Below, in pieces: positions 12,051 to 23,207 of a stretch of 64,000 bases of DNA. The stretch spans positions 2,852,001 through 2,916,000 of the forward strand of contig NC_133291.1 of assembly GCF_005239225.2 (NCBI RefSeq). The letters run 5' to 3'. Position 1 is the first letter of the stretch; every line of letters starts with the position of its first letter. Both the position numbers and the translations under genes were made by a program. This stretch comes from Populus alba. Its lineage: Eukaryota; Streptophyta; Magnoliopsida; Malpighiales; Salicaceae. Under the pieces are notes generated by a model, which worked only from the letters and a program-made list of their open reading frames with translations, searched no databases and was not told where the DNA came from.

Positions 12051-12780
12051 TAAAGATGACTATAATTTCTGAAGGATTTTTTTCTTTTCTTTTTGGTCCA
12101 AACCGACTGGAAGGTCTACCTTGCGAGGCCTAAAAATCATAAATATGTAACAAATCTTTTATTATAAATATATATTGCTATTTATCTTATATCTTATACA
12201 AATAAGTATAAATAAGACTTTTTTTCTCAATTTTTCATCTCACTTTGGATTCTTTATGAAAATTTATATATATAAAAAATGCACATTAATTATATACATG
12301 TTAACCCTAAATCTTAAAGGGATATAACTCAACGAGTTAAGTCTTATATTTATTCTTTAGAGGTTACCAATTCGAGTTTTATAAATTTCAAAATCACTAA
12401 AGACTTGTATGGTTAAAGATGACTATAATTTCTGAAGGATTTTTTTCTTTTCTTTTTGGTCCAAACCGATTGGAAGGTCTACCTTGCGAGGCCTAAAAAT
12501 CATAAATATGTAACAAATCTTTTATTATAAATATATATTGCTATTTATCTTATATCTTATTTCTTATACAAATAAGTATAAATAAGACTTTTTTCTCAAT
12601 TTTTCATCTCACTTTGGATTCTTTATGGAAATTTATATATAAAAAAAATGCTCATTAATTATATACATGTTAACCTAAATCTTAAAGGGATATAACTCAA
12701 CGAGTTAAGTCTTATATTTATTCTTTAGAGGTTACTCATTCGAGTTTTATAAATTTCAGAGCCACTACAGGCTTGTATGG
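12051..12780 (+). repeat. Tandem segmental duplication, period about 363 bases
   Basis: 12051-12413 and 12414-12780 are near-identical, from TAAAGATGACTATAATTTCT to the GGCTTGTATGG block. Each copy includes the same pyrimidine-rich tract, GGTCTACCTTGCGAGGCC and part of a SINE. Confidence 0.9.
12303..12413 (+). mobile_element. SINE remnant, 3' truncated
   Basis: TATAACTCAACGAGTTAAG resembles a tRNA-derived A box and GGTTACCAATTCGAGTTTTA a B box. The copy stops at the duplication border. Confidence 0.5.
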
Positions 12781-12862
12781 TCATTAACATCAAGATATGT
12801 GAAACTAGTTGAGGTATGTGTAAACTAGCCCGAACACTAATATTAATAAAAATAAATAAATT
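12667..12862 (+). mobile_element. tRNA-derived SINE copy, near full length
   Basis: It has the same A-box and B-box blocks as the truncated copy, then GCCACTACAGGCTTGTATGG, GTTGAGGTATGTGTAAACTA and a final ATATTAATAAAAA. From memory this body resembles a Salicaceae SINE family whose 3' end reads GGTCGTTAACTTCAGG followed by a GGACAC block and an A tail. Heavy C-to-T decay is visible. Confidence 0.6.
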
Positions 12863-12879
12863 ATATGCATGTTATTAAC

Positions 12880-13008
12880 TTATTTGGCATGATCTTAGCC
12901 ATGCATGCACATCAACTTAGCTTTCTTGTCCACTAGTCTCGAAGGCACTGTCACCTCTTGTTTACTTGCTCTAGTCCGATAACTTCCGCCGCTGGACTAA
13001 TTATAATT
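12880..13008 (+). repeat. Direct repeat, copy 1 (129 bases)
   Basis: Begins TTATTTGGCATGATCTTAGC and ends GACTAATTATAATT. It is almost identical to 13241-13369. Confidence 0.9.
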
Positions 13009-13059
13009 GGTCTCTAGAAATTAGAGATGACTATAATTTCTGAAGGTTAATTTTAAATT

Positions 13060-13226
13060 TTAAATTGCTTTCAGCTTCTAGATTTATTTTTTAAAAATTA
13101 TCAGTTTGAATTCTATAAATTTCAAAGTTATTAAATATTTAAATGGTTGTTAATACCAAGACTCATAAAATTAATTAAGATATGTAAAAACTCAGCTGAA
13201 CATTTATATTGATAAAAAATAAAATA
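13060..13226 (+). mobile_element. SINE remnant, 5' part degraded
   Basis: TTTGAATTCTATAAATTTCA, ATGGTTGTTAATACC, TTAATTAAGATATG and a terminal ATATTGATAAAAAA follow the order seen in the 12667-12862 copy. It lies between the two 129-base direct repeats. Confidence 0.5.
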
Positions 13227-13240
13227 AAATTATATACATG

Positions 13241-13369
13241 TTATTTGGCATGATCTTAGCCATGCATGCACATCAACTTAGCTTCCTTGTCTTCTAGTCT
13301 CGAAGGCACTGTCACCTCTTGTTTACTTACTCTAGTCCGATAACTTCCGCCGCTTGACTAATTATAATT
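13241..13369 (+). repeat. Direct repeat, copy 2 (129 bases)
   Basis: Second copy of 12880-13008, differing at a few positions (for example CTTCCTTGTCTTC instead of CTTTCTTGTCCAC). Confidence 0.9.
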
Positions 13370-13899
13370 AATAAACTACCAACTACCTGTATCTAATTAA
13401 TTAATTACATATTAAAGATCAAGGACATATTCATTTAATGAATGGTACGCAAAGTCTTTCCTTTCGAAACCAATGCAACTTAAACTTGACAATAATGACG
13501 TGATAAGAAGGGTGGAAATGAAGTATATCACGAATTTTGCCATGGTACCTGGTCACGAAAGCTTCACTTATTTGTCAATTGAAGCCAGGGAGATACTGAG
13601 TTGGGTACAGTTTCGGCAAAGTTTTTTTAAAAAAGTGGCATATAAATTTATAGATATTTTGACGTCTACTGGTTGCGACGTGTAAGATTATTGTTCTTTG
13701 CATTCAATGTTTGTTTCCTTGAGGACGATTTCAGGCAAAGGAGGCAGCTGCAACTTTTTTTTTTTTTTTTTTCAAGTCTTCTATGGATTTATGCAGGTTA
13801 TTGTCGAGGAATAGCAAGTTGGAAACAAAATGAGAAAGGATAACGCGTTAAAATATTAAAGAAACATCTCAATTTAATAATTTAGGTTACTAGAGAAGA
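13370..13899. other. Non-coding AT-rich DNA
   Basis: Contains a 20-base T tract at about 13757. The ORF at 13473-13685 is not recognised as a gene. Confidence 0.5.
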
Positions 13900-14115
13900 T
13901 TTTAAAATATTATTTATATTATTTTATAATACATCTTCTTAAATAAAAGTTGTTTGGGTTTGAAACTTGCACATGTTTATTTTATTTTATATTTAATTTT
14001 TATAAAATAAATAAAAATGATAAAATTTAAATTCATGATCACTTAGTCTGTAAAGTGAAATTTTAAAATATAATTTATATTATTTTTTTTAATATATTTT
14101 TTTAAACAAAACCGT
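13900..14115 (+). repeat. Dispersed AT-rich repeat, copy 1
   Basis: Shares an ordered series of words with 61125-61375: a TTTATATTATTTTTT edge, TTTGAAACTTGCAC versus CTTGAAACTTGTAT, TTATTTTATATTTAATTTTT, GATAAAATTTAAATTCATGA, and the edge motif again at the other end. Confidence 0.6.
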
Positions 14116-14513
14116 CACAAAATTAAAATAAGAGCAGTGCTATGTATGGACAATTACCCGTGTTGATCAACACCGGCAAGTTAACCGGCACGCCATTGCA
14201 CCATTGCATGCTAGTTTATATTTTTGATAATTCATAGCACAAGTCAAGTTAGCGTGGGAATATCTAAGACTCGCAATCGTTCTTAACATTTCTCGACTAA
14301 ATAAATAAATTTTTAACACTGGAAATATGAGTCGATTTGGAGAATATTCAAAGTTATCAAATTTCGAGGTGTCTATAAATATCTATATATCACTTTAAAG
14401 TTTAAACAGTTTAAACGTGCACGAGACTCCTTTCTTCGAAAGTAGTGAGTTAAATGCTAGGACCCAGCTCTTCCAGTTGAACTCGCAAAAAAGCATGAAG
14501 GGAAGGGACGACG

Positions 14514-14857
14514 ACTCCAAAAGATCTGGTATTTGAGCTTTTCCTTTGTTGTAATAATTAAAAAAAAAAAAAAAACTTACTTTTATTGACGTGGCATGCA
14601 TGCATGTCGGCTGGACCTTAATTGAATGAGTGCCAGATAATTTTCCAGAATGTATACGACAGTCAGTTAATTTGTATTAATATTAGGCAAGGGACTCCTC
14701 CAAAAGATCTTGTATTTGAGCTTTTCCTTTGTTGTAATAATTAAAAAAAAAAAAAAACTTACTTTTATTGACGTGGCAAGCATGCATGTCGGCTGGATTG
14801 CCAGATATATAATTTTCCAGATGTATACGACAGTTAGTTAATTTGTATTAATATTAG
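14514..14857 (+). repeat. Direct duplication with period about 185 bases
   Basis: Both halves (about 14514-14686 and 14697-14857) carry TATTTGAGCTTTTCCTTTG, an A tract of about 15 bases, TTATTGACGTGGCA and AGTTAATTTGTATTAATATT. Copy 2 lacks an internal stretch. The unit has no coding potential. Confidence 0.9.
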
Positions 14858-16440
14858 TTTCTATTAATTTACGTACGATAAAGGAGTTTTGTATGCTTCT
14901 ACAGGATAACAGACAAATAGTGAAGCTCAACACACAAATTGGCATGCACCATGTACAGTGATTTTCGTCAACTTTCACATTTAATGCTCGCATGCATTCT
15001 TTAATCCTTATCGTCTGCCCTTTTTAAAGTTGTCGACTTCCTCCGCCTGGAGGGCACCGTGAATGTCGTGCCAAAAGATTCAGATGGGAGTTATGGTTTC
15101 CGGTTTCTTACCCATGATGATGCTAAAGCATTACTCCTCTTAGCAGGGCGGCCGTGTGAAAGCTTCCGATATTCATCCTTTGTCGGCTATACTGCCATGT
15201 TTTTCGTTCAGGACATTATTAATACTTTTTTTTTATATATATAGTAATAGAATAGAATTAAATTAAAATATCACTATTAAAAAAATGGTACTGATATAAC
15301 TTATTTTTATATTTTTTTAGTTTTTTTAAAACTCATTATGTTTCTCCCGGTCATTATTTAATGGTTTTTTCATTAAGAAATCAATTGTTTATTATAAAAA
15401 TAAAATAACACTGTTAAAAAAATAAAAACATACCATCTAAAAGAAAGGGAAAATAAACAAAAATCAAACTAATTAATCCAATTTAAAATATAAACCCTGG
15501 GATGAAGATGCAGATGAGTGAAAGAGAAATTAATTAAAGTGGGAGTCAATATTGGTTTCCTTGTACCGATCGTAAGTTAGGTCACCACCCTAGCTAGAAA
15601 AATGACTCAGAGAGTCATATTTATTGCTCGCTAGCTAGAGTCAAACTGGCGAGAAACACTCTTGATGTAACCGGCCGCCCTGAAAACCTTCAGGCATCAT
15701 CCATGTGAGTAGGCAAACACAGAGCAAACGTCCCATCTAGAATGCTTAGTTAAGTAAACGTTGGACCATTAAATGAAGAGTACATGACTGTAGTGATTCT
15801 CTCTCTCTCTCTCTCTGGTCACCGTTTGAAAAATATATGCATTTGAATTATGGTTATTTTAGTATTTTCAGAAGATATATTAGTTATTATTATTTTGTTT
15901 GGGGTATTCATGTCTGTTAAATATTTTAATAAACAGTAAAATAATTAAAATATCCTCAAGAGAAAAAAAAAATGATTCTGGAAAAAGGCATTTTTCATAC
16001 ACAAAACAATTGCACATGTATCTTTGAATACAAGATATTGAATTCATTAAAATTAGGGATATTTGAATTTTTTAGCCTCGGTGTTTTTTATAATTGTAAG
16101 TTTGGTTGAGAGCAATAACATAATTTATTATTAAAATAATAATTTTATGTTTAAAAAGCTAGTAACACATGCATGTAGAGTATGTGCTAGCATGTTGGAG
16201 TCGCCGCGTGCTTTGGGCAGCGTATTCAACGGTTTCTAATGGTAGAAAATGAGTTTTCACATTTCAATTTATTCCTCATCATGTCCTTTTTTATTATGGA
16301 TAACACATCTTCTCCGAATGTAACTGATGTATCACTAGTGACTTTTTTTCTTCTTCCTCCTTCATTTCTCTCCCCTACCCTGGTAAATACACAATGGTTC
16401 TTGTTGTTATTGTTATTTCATATTTAGACCTTTTAGTTTT
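14858..16440. other. Non-coding intergenic DNA
   Basis: Includes a CT microsatellite at 15797-15817. The open stretch at 15059-15244 (NVVPKDSDGSYGFRFL) is unusually GC-rich for the area but matches no family I know; it may be a fragment of an old gene. Confidence 0.5.
15797..15817. repeat. (CT)n microsatellite
   Basis: About ten CT repeats. Confidence 0.95.
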
Positions 16441-16789
16441 AGTTACTGTTTTTTAGTTATTTTTTATTTTGTTGAGGTTTTGTTTATTTTTAATTTAACA
16501 TTTGGTGCTTAATTTGTATAAATAAGATATTTTGATTTTGTCCATCTACTTTTATTATTTTTTCTTTATCTTTTTGTCAAAGTTTTTATGGCTTTCAATT
16601 TTATCATTCAAATCAAGTTTATGATATTTTTTTTCAATGATAATAATGATTTTAGTTTGGTCCATTTAATTTCTTTTGATTTTTTTATTTTTTTCCTTGG
16701 CTCTTTTATGAAAGTTTTTATAGTTTTCAATTTTATCCTTCAAATCAAGTTCATGATTTTTATTTTTTCAACAACAACAATAATGATAA

Positions 16790-17535
16790 TAATCATGGTA
16801 ATATTAATAGCAATGATGATGATATTAATAAGAATGTTAAATAATTATAGTGTTAGTTATAATAATAATGATGATGATGATGAAGAAGAAGATAATAATG
16901 AAGATATTATTATTATTATTGTTGATGATGATGATAATATTAAAAATGATGATGATGATGATTGTGGTGGTGATGATAATTATAAAAATAGTAATGAAAA
17001 TAATAATATCATTGATGATGATATAACAAAAATAAAAACAACATTATTAAATTAATAATGATAATAATGACGATGGTGATAATAATATTATTAATAAAAA
17101 AAATTAACGATAATGAAAATGATGATGATGATAGTTGTTGTGGTGGTAGTGATGGTAACAATACTGATGCTATTACTACAAATAACAATAACAACAACAA
17201 TAATAATATGAGAGAGAGGAAGCAAAACAATAAGAAAAATTGATAATAAAAATAATAATAATAGTTATTGTGATGATAGTGTTAATAAAATTAAATAGCA
17301 ATAGCAACAACAATAATAATAATGATGATTATTGTGGTAATGATTATTAAAATAACAATAATATTAATAGAGATGTTACTATTATTACTAATTAATAATG
17401 ATAATATTAGCAATAGATATGGTAATAATGATAATATTAGCAATAGATATGGTAATAATAATAATAAGGATGAAAATAATGATAATGGTCATTATATTGA
17501 TAGTAATAGTGATGGTATTACTTTTTAATAATACA
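16790..17535. repeat. Long compound AAT/GAT trinucleotide tract
   Basis: About 745 bases composed almost wholly of AAT, GAT, AAC and related triplets, with several phase changes. It contains a perfect 30-base tandem duplication at about 17396-17455 (core ATTAGCAATAGATATGGTAA). The open frames across it encode only Asn/Asp/Ile-rich low-complexity peptides and are not genes. It is preceded by two diverged copies of TTTCAATTTTAT(C)ATTCAAATCAAG at about 16596 and 16726. Confidence 0.9.
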
Positions 17536-18490
17536 GTGATAGTGATTTTGATCTTTAATTTTTGAATTGTTATTTTTTAAATTTTTTTTGTATAATTAGA
17601 TTTTTTCCCTTCAATTTCATTAGTTAATATTTATTTTTTTAGAAATTAAAATTCATGGTTTTTCCAAGTTCAATGCTTTAAGTTTAATTACTTGGATCAC
17701 GAGTTTAAAACTTTATTAAATTTCTTTTAAAGACTTTATAATTCTTTTTATTTTTAATTGGGTTATTCCAGTAAGATAATGTAGCCTGTGGATTTAATGG
17801 AATATCTAGTGTTGGTTTAACTCTAATTAGCATTTTTACATATTTATCATAATTTTTTTTTTTAAATTTTTTTTAATTTTGAACATTATTTTTTGCTTAA
17901 AATGATAATTCAGCCCCACAATGAAGTGCAGACATGAAAACTAGTTAAAAAGAAATGACCACGGCTAATTAATTTTAAAAATCAATGAGAAAACGTCTTT
18001 AAATCAAAATTTAAGGTAACTTAATTAATTTTAATAAACTCTCAAGTACTCTAGTATAAATTCATACCCTTTTCTTAAATATATTTTGGTGGGTTCTTTT
18101 GAACCTTCACAGCTATTTCACTGAGACTTGGGACAATAGCCACTAAATTTCATACCATATATCTCTACTCTTTATTCTTCTTCTTTCTTTTTTTTTAATA
18201 ATCGCGTGCGATCTCTACTCCTTGCAAGAGGTATATATATACGTATAAGATTTAAGAAATGGCTATATATTTAAGTTTTTAACAATCACGCACGTATGTA
18301 CAGCAAGTAAAATACTGGTTTTTTTATACTATTATTATCTAAATGAACATTATTGAACTGTTTATATTAACAGTTTAACACCAGAAGCCTGCAACTCAAC
18401 TAAAGCCTACGGTAAAGTAATTCCAATACAATATACCATCCTCCCGCCATACAAACCACCGACCGAGCATCAAATTTACTACCCTCATCA
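17536..18490. other. AT-rich intergenic DNA and 3' flank of the ABCG gene
   Basis: No coding signal. The 3' UTR of the minus-strand ABCG gene begins at 18490. Confidence 0.6.
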
Positions 18491-20779
18491 TCACCTCCTC
18501 TTGTTCTTGCTCCCCAACAACAAAGTGACGTAAAAGAGAATCCTAAACAAGAACCCCCAAGCCACAGTGACCCACAGGCAATTCCACCTGTTCAAATCTG
18601 TAACCCCTTGTTGCTGCAATACGTCTGCCCCTGTAGTCAAGCATGTGGAGCTAGTGATCTTCATCCCCAGTGTATTGCTCATGGACTCGAGCAATTTAAG
18701 TTTCAATGATGTGGGTACGTCCCCGAGTGGACTTTGGTCAAAAATCTGGACACCCCTTACGAAACACTTGGTTGGATCTTGAAACTCGTTTTGCAAAACA
18801 GCTTCATAAGGGTATTTCACCAGCGACAGGTAGTGAAACCATATCCAGTAAGGAGGGATTCGATCACGATTGATGAAGAATCCACTAAAAAGCAGGAAAT
18901 ATGCCAAAATAGCCACAACTATGACATAACCAAGCATGACATTAGGCACCACACCAGATAGAAATGTCACAAACGAACTCCCAGCCCAAAATGAAGCGAA
19001 GATTATCAAGAAGTAAAACAAGAACCCTGAAAGACCACCATCTAGCCCAACAGCCCAAAACGTTGTCGCAGCAAACGCAAATGACAACAAAATCAACGAT
19101 GGTAGCACAACAAGTCCATGAGATAACACATAAGATGATCTTCTATAAGCATTATAAGCCGTTTCTCTCATGAAAATATACCTTTCTTGAAGAAAAACTG
19201 GAAGGGCATCAGCACAAGTGTAGAAAGTTGTTGACATGGCAAAAGCGAAAAACCCTAATCGCTCCTGCACTCCTTTTGGTGAACTATCAAGCTGCCAGAA
19301 CACTGTAGCTAAAATAAACCCCGTAACCATGACAGCACCCAATCGGATACCAAACAATTCCGGAACCCTTCTTGAATTCATAAACGATCTTTTTGACAAC
19401 ACTGCCATTTCCTTCCAAACCGGATTTGCAAAAGTTGGCACCATTGAACTGGTACTTATAGCATCATTATTAGTAGCACCAGACACCAACTTCCCTTTAG
19501 AAATGGCAGCACTGATAGCTTCTTTAAGTGACAAACCACCCCCGTCCGGTTCACCCCTTCCATTTCTTGAAAGCTTTAAATCATGCCATGATTTGTTAAA
19601 CTCCACCAAACTCATAGTCCCTCCTGGTGACCCTTCAAGTTCTCTAATCAAATCCAAGGCATACTCCGTCCGGTTCTCGCTGTCCGGTATCGGATGCCCG
19701 AAGTCCGAGAAATAAACCGGTAAACTCATCGGTGAACCACTATAAACAGTTTGTCCACGCGACAAAAATATCAACCGGTCTAATAACCCAAGAATTCGAT
19801 AACTTGGCTGGTGCACTGACATAATCACAATACTTCCACTCTGTGCTATCCTTTGCAAAACTTTCACAACCATGAACGCACTTGTTGAATCCAAACCGGA
19901 CGTGGGCTCATCAAGAAAAAGAACAATCGGATCGTGAATTATATCAATCCCAATCGATACACGACGTCGTTCACCTCCACTTACACCTCTGTGGCCTTCA
20001 TCACCAATTACGGTTTTTGCCGCGTTTTTAAGCCCTAATTGTTCAATTAAGGCTTGCACGCGCAACCGCTTTTTGGATTTTGACAAACTCCTCGGCAACC
20101 GAAACTCAGCCGCAAACATTAGTGTTTCTTCCACTGTTAGCATTGGAAATAGCAAATCGTCTTGCATGACGTAAGCTGATATCACCTTCAACATTCTAGA
20201 CTCCAAGACTTCGCCGTTTAGCGTCTTTGTGCCTTTCAAGCTTCCTTTTGCGATTCGGTTCGCAAGTGCGTCAATGAGTGTTGACTTTCCGGATCCACTC
20301 GCGCCGAGAACGGCCAGAATCTCGCCTTCACGTGCCTCGCCGGAGATGTCGTTCAAGAGAGTCTTGGTGGTGGTGAAGAGGTTTTCACCTCCGACTGGGT
20401 CGCTATCTGTGGTAGCGCCGGGGCGGTGGATATTCCGGCTGGGGAGAATTGACCGAAGTCTAAACTTCCGGCGAACCTTGACGCTGTAAGTGAGGTTGTT
20501 GAAAGAAAGAACAAATGAAATCGATCGCGGAACCTCAAGATTCGTGCTTCCAAGCTCGAGGACTTGGTGCACCGGGGTCTCGCTGCCATTGCCGGTGGCT
20601 TCACGGCGGACGTCACCGACGTTTTTTAGTAACTGACCCAGCGTCGGCGACGTTGCGGTGGAGGAGAAAGGTGGCTGGGGGTGATGATTTGTGAAATCCA
20701 TGGAGATGGATTGGGTGTAAAATGGCATCGTACCAGAATCTCGACTAGGCGAGTAATCTTCTGCTACTACGCGTGACAT
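18491..20779 (-). CDS. ABCG1: ABC transporter G family half-size transporter, ABCG1/ABCG16-like
   Basis: An intronless gene of 762 codons. The N-terminal domain has [14 protein letters not shown] and ETPVH, shared with Arabidopsis ABCG1/ABCG16. The nucleotide-binding domain follows, with Walker [10 protein letters not shown] at about 159-167, signature VSGGERRR at about 266-273, Walker B VLFLDEP at about 286-292 and H-loop VHQPSYR. From about residue 480 comes the six-helix ABC2 membrane domain, with [15 protein letters not shown], the re-entrant region [23 protein letters not shown], and the C terminus LGSKNKRR typical of the suberin/pollen-wall subgroup. All catalytic motifs are intact. Family members dimerise in the plasma membrane and export lipid precursors for suberin and pollen exine; the exact substrate here is inference. 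Order next to SAC3A matches Arabidopsis and favours ABCG1 over ABCG2/6/20. A TATA box and a G-box/ABRE lie upstream. Confidence 0.95.
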   Translation of the reverse strand: MSRVVAEDYSPSRDSGTMPFYTQSISMDFTNHHPQPPFSSTATSPTLGQLLKNVGDVRREATGNGSETPVHQVLELGSTNLEVPRSISFVLSFNNLTYSVKVRRKFRLRSILPSRNIHRPGATTDSDPVGGENLFTTTKTLLNDISGEAREGEILAVLGASGSGKSTLIDALANRIAKGSLKGTKTLNGEVLESRMLKVISAYVMQDDLLFPMLTVEETLMFAAEFRLPRSLSKSKKRLRVQALIEQLGLKNAAKTVIGDEGHRGVSGGERRRVSIGIDIIHDPIVLFLDEPTSGLDSTSAFMVVKVLQRIAQSGSIVIMSVHQPSYRILGLLDRLIFLSRGQTVYSGSPMSLPVYFSDFGHPIPDSENRTEYALDLIRELEGSPGGTMSLVEFNKSWHDLKLSRNGRGEPDGGGLSLKEAISAAISKGKLVSGATNNDAISTSSMVPTFANPVWKEMAVLSKRSFMNSRRVPELFGIRLGAVMVTGFILATVFWQLDSSPKGVQERLGFFAFAMSTTFYTCADALPVFLQERYIFMRETAYNAYRRSSYVLSHGLVVLPSLILLSFAFAATTFWAVGLDGGLSGFLFYFLIIFASFWAGSSFVTFLSGVVPNVMLGYVIVVAILAYFLLFSGFFINRDRIPPYWIWFHYLSLVKYPYEAVLQNEFQDPTKCFVRGVQIFDQSPLGDVPTSLKLKLLESMSNTLGMKITSSTCLTTGADVLQQQGVTDLNRWNCLWVTVAWGFLFRILFYVTLLLGSKNKRR

Positions 20780-21022
20780 TTTGATTTTAGCAGCTAGAGA
20801 AGTGATTTTAAAGATTCTTAAAGAAAGTGAGGATAACGGTGTGGAGGATGGTGAGGTTGAGGTTGCATGCGTTACGCTGGTTTAGAGGTAGCGGCGGTTA
20901 AAAGAGAGGAGACGTGATTAATGTGGTGGTGGAGGTGGTGTTTGGTTGGGGGGTTTTAATTAGAAGCAAAGAGGAGAAGATTTTGTTTCCAGTTCGTTGT
21001 ATTTTTTTTTAGTTATGTGGTT

Positions 21023-21034
21023 TCTATATATAGC
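21023..21034 (-). promoter_or_regulatory. TATA box of the ABCG gene
   Basis: CTATATATAG lies about 250 bases before the ATG on the minus strand, giving a 5' UTR of roughly 220 bases. Confidence 0.6.
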
Positions 21035-21227
21035 GATTTGAACTTCACTGCAAAAGAGAGACTGTGTGGAGAAGTACTGTGTTAATTTAAGTTTACATGT
21101 TTAATTACTTTTTAATTGTTTTTTTTTTCCTTTTTTTTTTCAACGGGGGAAGGGGTGGGAGAAAGGTGACCTAAATCTCCTAAATCTGCTGTCCATCCGT
21201 CTTCTTTTCTTTGTGAGAGTAAGATAT

Positions 21228-21238
21228 GACACGTGGGT
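21228..21238. promoter_or_regulatory. G-box/ABRE in the ABCG promoter
   Basis: GACACGTGGG contains the palindromic G-box CACGTG (21230-21235), a bZIP/bHLH site and ABA-response core. It is about 200 bases upstream of the TATA box. Suberin-related ABCG genes are known to respond to ABA, so a regulatory role is plausible but inferred. Confidence 0.45.
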
Positions 21239-21640
21239 GGTTTTGGTCGGTGAGAGTTGAAATGTGGCAAAATGGGTTTTGTTACTGGTATTTGTATTTA
21301 GGGTTTAATTAAAGCAGGTCGGATGTTGATCTGCTGTTTGCGTGAAGCTGGGTTTTAGTCCAAGTACACAGCTAAAACTTAGACGTGAGTGATTCGGTTT
21401 GGATAAAAAAATATTTAATCAAATTGATTTTTTTAAAAAATCTAAACAAATTGAATAACTGAATCAAATTGATAGGTTCCGTTGAGTTTGGTTTTATATT
21501 TTAAAAAATCAAATAAGTTTGGTTTATTTTTAAATCAAGGACCTTTTAAGTTAATTATATTTAATGGATTTTGATTTAATGAGCTTTTAATTTATAAAAA
21601 GTCTTTAGTTTTTTTATTTTATTTTTTTTATTTGAATCAG

Positions 21641-21885
21641 TTTGGTTTTATAAACTGGATTTATTTTAAAAACAATCTAACCAAAATTATAAAAAAATAA
21701 TAATAAAAAAACCATTCAATCCAAGTGATTTTTTATAAATGTTTTTAGATAATTCCATTGATTTTGGTTTCATAAACCAGATTTATTTAAAAAAGTTTCT
21801 AACCAAAATTATATATAAAAAAAACCATTCTATTCTAGTGATTTTCTATGAAAGTTTTTAGATAATTCCATTAATTTACTCTCAT
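21641..21885. repeat. Two-copy tandem repeat, period about 122 bases
   Basis: TTTGGTTTTATAAACTGG through TTTTTAGATAATTCCATT at 21641-21761 is repeated with substitutions at 21763-21880. Confidence 0.8.
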
Positions 21886-22002
21886 CCTTTGAAATAATTA
21901 TAGTAAGCTGGTAGCTTCTATTGCTCTTAATTCTTAAATCATTGAGCGGACCACGTTTACATTTTATAAATTTGATATATTTAAAATATTAATTTTTTTT
22001 GG

Positions 22003-22175
22003 AAGTGTGGTAAATGTTATTTTTTAAAGTGTGTTTTTTTTAGAAATTTATCAAAATAATATTTTTTAAAAAAAAATTATTTATGATATCACGTTAACAC
22101 ATCAAAACGACACTAAAATAAATAAATTTAAAACTAAAAAAAATATATTTTTTTAAATACAATTGAAATGTAAGG
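22003..22175. repeat. Dispersed AT-rich MITE-like repeat
   Basis: Member of the family also seen at 34292, 44686, 44872, 49449, 53710, 58783, 59390 and 63425. It shows an outer GTG-rich edge, TTATTTTTTAAAGTGT, CACATCAAAACGACAC, then A-rich DNA. It is strongly diverged. Confidence 0.45.
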
Positions 22176-23169
22176 TAAAATGTAACTTAATTTTCAAGTG
22201 CAACAATTGACTTTAAGATATTTTTCATATTCAAGATTGGAGTTACACGGATCTCGGTTAGCTTTCTATCTCAATATATCGTTTTATTGGGCTTGATCTC
22301 TATCAAAAACTTTTACAAGTTTAAATTATTGACTTCGGTATCAGAAGAGCATTGAATCCACATGATATATTCAGATACGAATAAATACAGGCTGTATTTG
22401 AACCATCAAAGCTTCAATATTTCAAGCAATAGAATATGGATTGCGTAATCGACAGGCCTTATGTGCCTAACCATCATAAATATAATTAAGTTGCGGTGCC
22501 TAACTCATCTAAAGTTGGAATTACAGTCTTTACCGTATTGAAGGGGTGAATTTGGCTATATGATCGATACTATATTTGCCCTACTGAAGAAGAACACAAC
22601 GATGGATGCAAACACAGAAGATGGTAGTTAATTAGCGGGCACCCAGTGACGAGACCCTAACAATTCCAAGTCTTTCTATTAATTGTTCCTTCAACCGGGA
22701 AAAAGAGTAATTCGAAATTTGTATAGTGTAATTAAAGTTATTTCAAAATTAGTCCTATTAAATTATAAATTTGGTAACTTCTAGTTAAAAGAATTTTTCT
22801 AGTGTTAAACTATCAATGGATGCCAAGCAGCATATTCGATATCATAGAGCTAGTCATTAGACAGTAGACACGGAACCCTTCAATGGAAACTTTTAGGATG
22901 GCCATGAAACTGAATCAATATAGTATATGACAGCATTGGTTCTATCAAGCATCTAGCTCTCAAATTAATTAGTCCATGCAAAGAGGCATGCTCGTAACTC
23001 TATGTTTTCTCAAAATAGAATTTTAAATAATATGGATCGGGTATCGATGGCTCCACAGGTTTAATTCAACGAATGGAACTTGTAGAACATTTAAAAAACT
23101 ACATAGTTCAACCAATTTAAGAAAAAGGAAAACAAATAGAAAACAAAATGGAAAGATGTGGTATGAACG

Positions 23170-23170
<1 letters not shown>

Positions 23171-23203
<33 letters not shown>
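23171..23203. repeat. (AC)n microsatellite
   Basis: About sixteen AC repeats. Confidence 0.95.

Positions 23204-23207
<4 letters not shown>

Noticed and set aside
16588..17528. Long open frames of Asn/Asp/Ile/Leu-rich peptides on both strands
   Set aside because: They follow directly from the AAT/GAT triplet repeat; no domain or start context supports a protein.
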